This document shows positions 1 to 5,496 of a stretch of DNA of 6,437 nt, one piece after another. The stretch is from positions 1 to 6,437 of the forward strand of contig SIRY01000147.1 of assembly GCA_004366215.1 (NCBI GenBank). Reading direction: 5' to 3'. Position numbers and translations under genes: made by a program. The DNA comes from Actinomycetota bacterium (GTDB lineage Bacteria; Actinomycetota; Acidimicrobiia; Acidimicrobiales; Acidimicrobiaceae). The notes beneath the pieces are model-generated. The model worked only from the letters and a program-made list of their open reading frames with translations. It was not told the DNA's origin and did not search any database. How positions within the stretch are numbered: position 1 is the stretch's first letter; every line of letters begins with the position of its first letter.

Positions 1-247
1 CCACGACCGTCGGCACCCCGCAGCCAAGCGACGTACTCACGATGCTCGCATCGTCGATGCCCGCCTGCTCATAGAGCGCAGCTCCGAAGGCAGCTCGGGT
101 GCTAGCCTCACAGGCCTCCACGACGGTGGGCCCACAGCAGGACTCGCGCGACGGGTCGCTCGCGAGCTCGATGCGTCGCGCGAGACGGGACGCGGCCGCG
201 GCGGAGTGGCGCCGTACACTCTCTCGCACGTTCTCTGGCTGGCTCAC
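1..247 (-). CDS. arsM: Arsenite S-adenosylmethyltransferase, N-terminal part (cut by window edge)
   Basis: This is the first 82 codons of a gene leaving the window at its left end. The ArsM family methylates As(III) in the cytoplasm using S-adenosylmethionine, giving methylated and partly volatile arsenicals. The start is the GTG at 247-245 (MSQPENVRESVRRH), chosen because GAGGAGGG lies six bases upstream. Two family hallmarks are visible. An early ESCCGP cysteine pair (about residues 39-44) sits where ArsM proteins bind arsenite. A segment reading ALYEQAG, then STSLGCGVPTVV near residues 70-82, matches the conserved 'SLGCGNP' stretch just before the SAM-binding motif I. The SAM-binding fold itself lies outside the window. 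No frame break occurs in these 247 bases and third positions are about 80 percent G/C. A related class I methyltransferase is the main alternative. Confidence 0.82.
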   Translation of the reverse strand, partial: MSQPENVRESVRRHSAAAASRLARRIELASDPSRESCCGPTVVEACEASTRAAFGAALYEQAGIDDASIVSTSLGCGVPTVV

Positions 248-453
248 TGCGTTCCCTCCTCGACTCGCGCTGTCTTGTACCCTGCGCTCTGACCACCGTG
301 GACGGCGTCGTCCTCAGGAGCGAGCAGCGGCTCGGAGCGGCATCGGCCTTTTCTCCGACGCCTCGGGCGCACGGGTCGTTGCACCTCACCGGCCGGTCTG
401 CGCGCCGAGTCCGCCTCACGTTCCACTACCGGTCGAGCGAGCCTCTGTAGCAT
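244..453 (-). CDS. Short reading frame between the operator-like site and arsM (69 residues)
   Basis: A minus-strand frame begins at the ATG at 453-451 (MLQRLARPVVEREADSARR) and ends in a TGA overlapping the arsM GTG start as GTGA, the kind of overlap seen in translationally coupled pairs. Its position, between an ArsR-type inverted repeat and arsM, is where an arsR repressor gene is often found. However, the frame is too short for ArsR (usually 95-120 residues). It turns arginine-rich after residue 19 (PVRPRRRRKG), and I see no helix-turn-helix or metal-binding CxC motif in this or the other two frames. It could be a shortened arsR remnant, an unrelated small protein, or an untranslated leader. 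Confidence 0.2.
   Translation of the reverse strand: MLQRLARPVVEREADSARRPAGEVQRPVRPRRRRKGRCRSEPLLAPEDDAVHGGQSAGYKTARVEEGTQ
254..261 (-). promoter_or_regulatory. Ribosome binding site of arsM
   Basis: The minus strand reads GAGGAGGG here, six bases before the GTG at 247-245. It is one of the best Shine-Dalgarno matches in the window, and it decides the start of the methyltransferase gene over the internal GTG at 229-227. Confidence 0.75.
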
Positions 454-462
454 CCGTGATGC

Positions 463-478
463 ATCGATATTACTCGAT
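463..478 (-). promoter_or_regulatory. Probable ArsR-family operator and -10 region upstream of arsM
   Basis: The 16 bases form the inverted repeat ATCGA-N6-TCGAT. ArsR/SmtB repressors commonly bind short AT-rich inverted repeats that overlap the promoter. On the minus strand the six central bases overlap TAATAT (472-467), which resembles a -10 box, so a bound repressor would block transcription toward arsM. No good -35 hexamer sits 16-18 bases upstream. The site stands out as an AT-rich island in very GC-rich DNA. Assignment to ArsR is inferred from the arsM context. Confidence 0.4.
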
Positions 479-621
479 ACGTTGTGCACCCGCGTGGTCG
501 GTCGTGGGGTGAGCAGAGTCTGCGAACACGGTGCGCGCAGATGGTAGGCACGCGGCGCGCGAGAGGGCGAGGTGCCCCACTCGTGCACACCGTGTCTCTC
601 AAGCGCTGCGGGCGGTCACGG

Positions 622-643
622 CGAGGTCGGCCATCCGACCTCG
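622..643. repeat. Perfect 9-bp inverted repeat (hairpin)
   Basis: CGAGGTCGG and CCGACCTCG are perfect reverse complements separated by the four-base loop CCAT. The stem is almost all G/C, so the hairpin would be very stable on either strand. No T-run follows in either direction, so it is not a classical intrinsic terminator. It lies about 160 bases beyond the operator-like site, on the side away from arsM. Confidence 0.6.
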
Positions 644-908
644 TGGCAGGGAGGCACATCGAGTGCGGCGAGAGAGCGCCACGTCTCGACACGGCTGCGG
701 GGAGGTGCGAGCCGCCGCACGCCGCCCCTGGGCGTGCGCGATCCTCCTCGGTAGTTGACCGGCTCGAGACGGCTCGTTGAGACGCTCATCGCTGGGGGAC
801 CTCAAACACGGAGCTCGAACTGCCACGACGCGTCGCGCCGTCGTCTCGCAGCGCCGTCTCAGGCGAAGCGGTCGAGCATGGCTAGGGGCGTCGTTTCGGC
901 CACCCGGG

Positions 909-931
909 GTCGTCGGCACGTCGCCGACGAC
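909..931. repeat. Perfect 9-bp inverted repeat (hairpin)
   Basis: GTCGTCGGC and GCCGACGAC are perfect reverse complements around the five-base loop ACGTC. The stem is GC-rich. No T-run follows on either strand, so a role as terminator, protein-binding site or chance palindrome cannot be separated. Confidence 0.55.
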
Positions 932-1168
932 GAGCGTGACCCTTCGAGGTGGTCACCTCAAAGGCCTGGGTCCGTGCCCTCAGCCGGAGTCGCCGCAGTG
1001 GACCAACGAGACGCTGGGCGCTCGAGACGCCATGATGACGGCTGTAGCTCGCTCTCGGTGGCTGCGAGAGACGTGGACGCGCACCATCCCGCGTGAGGTC
1101 AGCTACTACGGCGGGTCGGCGAGCGTCACGGGGCACCGCATCGCGAGCACGTTGCCCTACTCGCGTGA

Positions 1169-1396
1169 GCAGACGCATGCGTCGTGCACGCCCTCGACGT
1201 CGTCGCGATTGCGCTTGGGGTCGCATCCTGAGCCGAGGAGGGTCGTCCGGGCGAACCCCGATCGGCCGTGTCGCGTGCCGCCGAGTACGGCACCGCGGTT
1301 GCCCAGTTGGGGACCATCCGGCACTTCTTCGGGCCGTCTGAGTGCGACAGAGCAGGGTGTGTGGACGCGGGTCGTGACTCGCTGCCTGCGCCAGCC
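1169..1396 (+). pseudogene. Unrecognised coding-like segment interrupted by TGA
   Basis: This plus-strand frame has the composition of real coding DNA: many codons start with G, the middle position is poorest in G+C, and the third is G/C-rich. It reads as an alanine- and valine-rich protein (VVHALDVVAIALGVAS, then after a TGA at 1229-1231 RAAEYGTAVAQLGTIRHFFG). TGA codons also bound it at 1166-1168 and 1397-1399. The spacing of EY, Q, G and F recalls the C-terminal domain of acyl-CoA dehydrogenases, but too weakly for me to name it. The opposite strand has the same codon phase and is also partly open, so the strand itself is not certain. It is either a decayed gene or one with sequence errors. 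Confidence 0.25.
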
Positions 1397-1628
1397 TGAG
1401 GCGCGCGAGACGTTCGAGCGATCACCCACAGCGTTGGCCGAGACGAGGGTTCAAGAGCTGCCGGCACGGGGGCATGCCGAAGGTCGAAGCGACTGTCGGC
1501 ACGAGGGGACGACCCATCGCTCAGAGAGCTCGTGCGAAACGCGTGCGCGTCTTGGGGCTCCTCTCGGCTCGGAGCCATCGTGAACCTCGTTCGCGTGCTC
1601 GCGCAGAGCTTCAGGGTTCGTCGACGTC

Positions 1629-2426
1629 GTGCCAAACGGGGGCACGTGGTCCTCCTGCTGCCTCAAGGGGTCCGAGCCGCGGCCGACGACTGCGTGCGCA
1701 CAGGTCGCTCACCGCGCCGGGGTGATTCCATCCGGCCCGCAGCGCCCTCCTAGTGCCCTCGATCAGCGCGGCAGAGGCAGCGTCAACGCCAAGGCACGGT
1801 TACCGGGGCCCCCACGAGGAGCTGGCCCGCGGATCGGCACGCCTACGCGCCTCGAGTGGTACTACCGCCTCCGCCCGTACAGCGAGAGGACCACCGCTCC
1901 GGCGTCCCTACGAGCGTCTCGTCGCTGTCTAGCCTCCGAGGGAGCCTGGCGACAGGACCGGCGTTCGCGCCTAGGGAAGGTCCTAGTGTCGCGTTGGGGA
2001 GCGGTGGTCAGCTCGACGCTCGCCTCCGAGCTCGCCGACGCTGCCACGGAGGCCCACCGGGATGCTGAGGCCACCTCAGGCGGCAGTTCGTCCCATCGTC
2101 GACGTGCTAAGACCGACGGCTACCCGCGATCGGCCACCGCCTCGACGGCGAGGACCCTACGGACGCTGCGCGACGCTCCCTGGCGTTGGCCACCTGAGGA
2201 GCATCGGGGATCACGAGTCCACGCCGTGACGAGCGGCGACGAGCGACGCAGCGATCGACGCGTTGAGGCCGAGGTCACGAGCTCCCCGCTGGTGGGTGGA
2301 GGTGCTCACACGTTGCCTAGCTCACGACTAGGACGCCAGCTGGCGCTCGCTGAGCTTGAGGCTGAGTCCATCACCGACGTCGGGGGTCAGCTACGTGGGC
2401 TTGGGAGAGGGGATCTCCCGAGGTAG
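1629..2426 (+). CDS. Hypothetical protein, long uninterrupted frame
   Basis: This 265-codon frame opens at a GTG with no clear ribosome binding site. Its first half is rich in arginine, serine and proline and may not be translated. The part from about 1975 is more protein-like: residues near 116-150 read SRWGAVVSSTLASELADAATEAH, an alanine-rich likely helix, and the last 32 residues contain LALAELEAESITDVGGQLRG before the TAG at 2424-2426. Third positions of the 1850-2090 part are about 77 percent G/C. I recognise no domain, signal peptide or membrane segment. It ends 168 bases before the mrr start on the same strand, and a hairpin overlaps its end. It could also be a chance open frame in GC-rich DNA. 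Confidence 0.25.
   Translation: MPNGGTWSSCCLKGSEPRPTTACAQVAHRAGVIPSGPQRPPSALDQRGRGSVNAKARLPGPPRGAGPRIGTPTRLEWYYRLRPYSERTTAPASLRASRRCLASEGAWRQDRRSRLGKVLVSRWGAVVSSTLASELADAATEAHRDAEATSGGSSSHRRRAKTDGYPRSATASTARTLRTLRDAPWRWPPEEHRGSRVHAVTSGDERRSDRRVEAEVTSSPLVGGGAHTLPSSRLGRQLALAELEAESITDVGGQLRGLGRGDLPR
2400..2422 (+). terminator. Hairpin upstream of mrr, possible terminator
   Basis: CTTGGGAGA pairs with TCTCCCGAG across the loop GGGGA, giving nine pairs including one G-U. It overlaps the end of the frame closing at 2426 and precedes mrr by about 170 bases, where a terminator of the upstream unit or a leader structure of mrr would lie. No T-run follows, so termination is only a possibility. Confidence 0.3.
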
Positions 2427-2594
2427 CCATGGCCTCCACTGGTGGCCCCGCTAGTCTGTGGGGTCAAGACGTACCACCGGCTCACCCGGGGCACGAGGGC
2501 AGCCCCGTCTCGGTCGTCGAGCGGTGCGACGTCGAGGGCTCCGGGAGCGTCTCACCTGTTGCTCCTCGCCGGCGCGCTGTGCGAGTATGAGGTG

Positions 2595-3511
2595 ATGACG
2601 GAGACGACCATCCCAACCTACGACGAGTTGATGTGGCCAGTGGTGGCTGCTCTCAGAGAGCTAGGCGGGTCCGCTACGAATAGTGAGATGTACGAGAGGA
2701 TCGTCGAAGCGGAGCACCTCTCTGAAGAGCAGCAGGCGGTGATGGCTCGGAGGGGTCGCATCTCGCTGATCGAGGAGCGGCTCAGCTTCGCAAGGTCCTA
2801 CTCAAAGGCATCGGCGCGATCGAGAACAGTGCTCGTGGCGTCTGGACGCTCACGCCAAAGGGTGCGACGATCACGCCGGACCAGGTGAGGAACGATCTCA
2901 AGGCGTGCGTGAAGAGGTACCAGAAGGCGTACCGGAACGCACCTCGGCGCCGCTGGGGCGAAGGGAGGCCTCGGACAACGGCGCCGTGGCGGCCGGCGAT
3001 GGGGAGCTGGGCTCCTGGAAGAATCAGGTCATTGACCAACTGCTGCTCGTCACGTTGGACGGATTCGAGCGGCTTGCTCAGCGACTGCTCCGTGAAGCTG
3101 GATTCGTGAACGTCACCATTCTTGGCAAGAGCGGAGATGGTGGGATCGACGGCGTCGGCGTCTACCGGCTCTCGCTCGTCTCCTTCACGGTGTACTTCCA
3201 GTGCAAGCGCTACAGAGGAACCGTCACGGCCGGTGCGGTCCGAGACTTTCGGGGCGCCATGGCGGGCCGCGGTGAGAAGGGTCTCCTCATCACGACCGGG
3301 ACCGGTTCCTTCACGAGGGACGCTCAGTACGAGGCCAGCCGGGAAGGAGCGCTGCCCGTGGAGCTGATCGATGGGGATCGACTCTGTGATCTCCTTTGAC
3401 TACGGGCTTGGCGTGGCAGCTCGAGAGCGAGTTGAGCGCGAGATCGTGCTCGACTAGTCGTTCTTTGACGAGTACCGTGCTGGCGGTGCTGTCTCTCTGG
3501 GGAGCGCATGA
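2595..3511 (+). pseudogene. mrr: Mrr-type restriction endonuclease (modified DNA), frame-broken
   Basis: Mrr enzymes are type IV restriction endonucleases that cut DNA carrying foreign methylation. The start is the ATG at 2595 (MTETTIPTYDELMWPVV), matching the usual Mrr beginning. Restored residues 5-90 form the Mrr N-terminal winged-helix domain, ending ARGVWTLTPKG. The catalytic domain begins near residue 145 (SWKNQVIDQLL, FERLAQRLLREAGF). It carries the PD-(D/E)xK variant SGDGGIDG with D186, then Q203-C-K205, then VRDFRGAM and GLLITTG. Three one-base breaks interrupt it: a missing C after 2801 (TAC TCA for TAC CTC), a missing G in the run at 2963-2965, and an extra T at 3395-3397 before DYGLGVAARERVE. 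Correcting them gives exactly 287 residues to the TAG at 3455-3457. Homology seems to continue past it (SFFDEY) to a TGA at 3509-3511, about 305 residues, close to the 304 of E. coli Mrr. All catalytic residues are present. Confidence 0.9.
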
Positions 3512-3806
3512 GCGCTGCGGTGCATCGCCCGAGCTGAGCGGTGCTTTCCTCGCGACTGAGGAGCATCGAAATGAGTCGTCGCGTCCGTCGCGAGAACTGT
3601 GCCAGGGCTCCTCCTATGGTGAGGCGTGGACCTCTCTGGGGAGCCGTGGCACCGTCGATCCTGACCGGCAGCAGTTCGCTGCCTGTGTGCTGCGTAGCTC
3701 TGGTTCGCAACGCCCTAGCGACGTGACCGGTGCCGCACCGTCGTCGATCTCCTTGTCCTTGCGGCGACGGCCGCGCACCACGAGGTCGCAAGGAGCCGAG
3801 ATCACG
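3512..3806. other. Gap downstream of mrr with no recognisable gene
   Basis: A plus-strand frame is open across this stretch and continues into the candidate gene starting at 3807. Its translation here is serine-rich and does not resemble a known family. The 13-mer CTCTCTGGGGAGC occurs at about 3494, at the end of mrr, and again at about 3632. I see no promoter that I could defend. Confidence 0.3.
3790..3795 (+). promoter_or_regulatory. Possible ribosome binding site
   Basis: AAGGAG lies 11 bases before the ATG at 3807. The spacing is slightly long, but this is the best plus-strand Shine-Dalgarno match near an ATG between mrr and the 4109-4128 hairpin, and it selects 3807 as the start of the next candidate gene. 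Confidence 0.35.
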
Positions 3807-4085
3807 ATGCGCGCGACGAACCCCCGTGGCTCCGTGTGGATCATCCCCACCGGCAGCGAGGCTGCGCAGCTCGAGCCACCGGGTCGCCCTAGAGGCAGAG
3901 CCCAGCAGGGGTGGCTGGGTGGGCTTGCTCTCGGGCTCTGCTCGTACCGTGGGACGCGACGCCGTCTGAGCGACGAGAGCTCGCCCCGGTGTCCGGGCTC
4001 GCAGCTCGCGGCTACCAACGGACAGTCAGTCGCCGTGGCTGCGCCCGAGCCGTTCGAGGAGCTCGTGGCGTCGGCGCGTAGCTAG
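3807..4085 (+). CDS. Hypothetical small protein (92 residues)
   Basis: This candidate opens at the ATG at 3807 (MRATNPRGSVWIIPTGSEAA), has AAGGAG upstream, and closes with TAG at 4083-4085, 23 bases before a GC-rich hairpin. Third positions are about 84 percent G/C, similar to arsM and mrr. The C-terminus, SVAVAAPEPFEELVASARS, has an acidic, helix-like character typical of a real protein end. The middle is glycine- and arginine-rich with no motif I recognise, and no membrane segment or signal peptide is evident. The frame stays open upstream to 3396, so the true start could be earlier. Another plus-strand frame over 3940-4020 also reads like protein (LVPWDATPSERRELAPVSG), so a frame change inside the gene is possible. 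Confidence 0.35.
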   Translation: MRATNPRGSVWIIPTGSEAAQLEPPGRPRGRAQQGWLGGLALGLCSYRGTRRRLSDESSPRCPGSQLAATNGQSVAVAAPEPFEELVASARS

Positions 4086-4100
4086 GGCTCGCCTTGGCAG

Positions 4101-4128
4101 GGGGCGCCCCCGAGCTCTCTCGCTCGGG
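4101..4128 (+). terminator. GC palindrome plus 7-bp hairpin, terminator-like
   Basis: GGGGCGCCCC at 4101-4110 is a perfect palindrome. It overlaps a stem of CCCGAGC (4109-4115) and GCTCGGG (4122-4128) around the loop TCTCTC. The structure follows the TAG at 4083-4085 closely, where a terminator is expected. It lacks a T-run, as many terminators in high-GC bacteria do. Confidence 0.35.
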
Positions 4129-4193
4129 AGCCGGATGAGCCTGCGAGGCGCTGACTTGGGTTCGACCGATGCTGACTCGATGCACCCTCGTGA

Positions 4194-4376
4194 CTGCGGA
4201 CGACAGCGACGGAGCGCCCAGCGGTGGCGCTCGCTCGGGATCTTCGCACCGGGCGCTTGGAAGGGTCTTCGGTGCTGCCGATCGAGCAAGCCCGAGACCT
4301 GCTGGCTGACGCTCGCTACGGAGCCCGCGACGGTGACGGCGTCGACCCGCCGGGGCAGAACGTCTCTACCGGGTAG
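4194..4376 (+). pseudogene. Unrecognised coding-like fragment
   Basis: From just after a TGA at 4191-4193 to the TAG at 4374-4376 the plus strand reads as a well-formed protein piece: VALARDLRTGRLEG, LPIEQARDLLADARYGAR, DGDGVDPPGQNVSTG. It has many GAC, GCC and GTC codons and about 75 percent G/C at third positions. No start codon or ribosome binding site is seen, so it is probably an internal piece of a frame-broken gene. Just upstream a different frame (EALTWVRPMLTRCTLVTADD) may be the preceding part. I cannot name a family. Confidence 0.25.
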
Positions 4377-4828
4377 GTCAGCGTCCAGCGCGACGCTTGC
4401 GGGACGCGAGAGCGCCTCAGGTGCTGCGTACGTGCGCTGGCTGGGGTCACGATCACTCGGTCTCTTCAGGAGGGGAAGCGCCGTCACGCTCGGCTTCCGC
4501 ACTGCTTGTGGGGCACGACGCGACTCTGTGATCGATCGTCTGTCGCCCCCATCGATCGTCTGCCGTGCTGCTCGAAGCGGTTGCGCGAGTTTGGCACGAT
4601 CGCGATGTGGCTCGGTCGTGGCGCCCCGTGCTGGCACGGTGATGACGACTCCTCGCTCCTCACTCTCGAACGCCTTCGCCCAGTGCGACTGCGTGGTAGC
4701 GTCATCACGGTTCAGACTCGGTGCCAAGAGCGGCGGATAGTGGGCCGGCGTGCGAGGGCTGCGACGCTCGGCGCGACTGACGCGGAGGATCCTCGTCGTA
4801 ACCTGCAACGAGCCTCGCTTCCCTGTCG
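4377..4828. other. Stretch without a recognisable gene
   Basis: Frames are open on both strands here: a plus frame from 4377 to 4937 and a minus frame from 4856 down to 4026. Neither shows third-position enrichment as strong as arsM or mrr, and neither translation resembles a known family. The only distinct structure is the direct repeat at 4531-4565. Confidence 0.35.
4531..4565 (+). repeat. 15-base direct repeat, 20-base period
   Basis: ATCGATCGTCTGTCG at 4531-4545 is repeated at 4551-4565 as ATCGATCGTCTGCCG, with one mismatch. The start-to-start distance of 20 bases is close to two helical turns. Each copy begins with the palindrome ATCGAT. A paired protein-binding site is possible, but there is no neighbouring gene that can be named. 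Confidence 0.5.
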
Positions 4829-5053
4829 GTGTTCCCTTCTGTCGTCGAGGGGGCATGGCAGCGTGAGCTCGGCCGGGACTTCGGCTTCAGCTGGGTCGCC
4901 ACGCCCCTGCCTACGGGCTCGCAACCCCATGTGGTGAGGAGGGGCCTAAAGCCGCGCGAGCCGTCCGCGTCCTGCTACGACACCCTGCTCCCCCTCCCCA
5001 AGAGCTCCGATGCCAGGCCAGCTCACTCCTCGTGCGAGCTCGGCTCCTCGTGA
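4829..5053 (+). CDS. Hypothetical coding-like frame (74 residues)
   Basis: This plus frame from a GTG at 4829 to a TGA at 5051-5053 has one of the strongest codon-position patterns in the window: about 60, 55 and 88 percent G/C at positions 1, 2 and 3. It reads AWQRELGRDFGFSWVATPLP, then KPREPSASCYDTLLPLP. No ribosome binding site is clear and no family is recognised, so it may be part of a longer, broken gene. It overlaps the end of the minus-strand frame 4946-5479 by about 108 bases. Because the overlap is glycine-rich on the minus strand, I favour the plus strand there. Confidence 0.28.
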   Translation: MFPSVVEGAWQRELGRDFGFSWVATPLPTGSQPHVVRRGLKPREPSASCYDTLLPLPKSSDARPAHSSCELGSS

Positions 5054-5479
5054 CCCACCTCGGGCGGCAACGCCTGCCGACAGGGCGGACACGACCCTCG
5101 ACGCACCTCGGCGGTCTCGCTGCGAGGAGGTGGTCCCCGGCCATGAGGCCTCCACGACCTGCGCCGTGTCGCCGAAGAGCACACCACGACTCTGATCAGG
5201 GAGACGAGACGTCGAGCGGGCCGACGCCTCGTCTCGTGTCCAGCAGTCATCGACGTGTCTCTCCATGCTGTGCCTCTGCGCGCTGTGCGTGCGGTGGGGA
5301 CGAACGACGATCAGGAAGAACACGGGGCCATCGAGAGGCCTATCTCTGCTCGAGTTCCAGTCGCGGAGCGGGCGTCGTCGCGTCAGCGTTTCTCCGACGT
5401 CTGGTACCTGGACGCAACGCGTCAGGGCTAGGCGGCGCCGTGTGCGCGACGTGCTCCTCAGCGGAGAGGACGGAGCCAC
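4946..5479 (-). CDS. Hypothetical protein frame (177 residues)
   Basis: This minus-strand frame opens at a GTG at 5479-5477 and runs uninterrupted to a TAG at 4946-4948. Between about 5430 and 5140 its codon positions are about 68, 47 and 75 percent G/C, the pattern of real coding DNA. The translation there includes LDGPVFFLIVVRPHRTHSAQ, HSMERHVDDCW and RGVLFGDTAQVVEASWPG. PVFFLIVV is hydrophobic but too short for a membrane span. The last 50 residues are glycine-rich and probably an overrun into DNA coding on the other strand. No family is recognised. It may be the continuation of the broken minus-strand region starting near 6279. Confidence 0.3.
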   Translation of the reverse strand: MAPSSPLRSTSRTRRRLALTRCVQVPDVGETLTRRRPLRDWNSSRDRPLDGPVFFLIVVRPHRTHSAQRHSMERHVDDCWTRDEASARSTSRLPDQSRGVLFGDTAQVVEASWPGTTSSQRDRRGASRVVSALSAGVAARGGSRGAELARGVSWPGIGALGEGEQGVVAGRGRLARL

Positions 5480-5496
5480 GTCCGTGACGTGCTGCC

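Larger units (their letters stand above)
479..1096. other. Stretch without a recognisable gene
   Basis: No family can be recognised in any of the six frames. Two strong hairpins lie here (622-643 and 909-931). On the minus strand a frame ending at 599-601 has a coding-like tail (RMADLAVTARSA and a TGA), but its upstream part is arginine-rich and does not read as a normal protein. On the plus strand the frame from 755 is open to a TGA at 1094-1096. The DNA may be intergenic or a broken gene. Confidence 0.4.

Noticed and set aside
777..1583. A 268-codon plus-strand frame.
   Set aside because: Where I checked it (about 1030-1210), position 1 is poorer in G/C than position 2, the reverse of real coding DNA, so it looks like a shadow of another frame.
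2197..3568. The 12-mer TGAGGAGCATCG occurs near 2197 and near 3557, flanking mrr.
   Set aside because: One such repeated 12-mer is expected by chance in a GC-rich window of this size, and there are no terminal inverted repeats or a transposase to support a mobile element.
3396..3806. Upstream extension of the 3807 candidate gene back to 3396.
   Set aside because: It overlaps the mrr C-terminus in another frame and is serine-rich with no start signal; the AAGGAG-preceded ATG at 3807 is the better start.
4150..4175. GGGTTCGACCGA resembling a tRNA T-loop.
   Set aside because: The flanking bases do not form the required five-pair T stem and no acceptor stem or anticodon arm is found around it.
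4026..4856. The longest open frame of the window, 276 codons on the minus strand.
   Set aside because: Third positions are not enriched in G/C relative to the window, the translation is arginine- and proline-rich, and a better coding-like fragment lies on the plus strand at 4194-4376.
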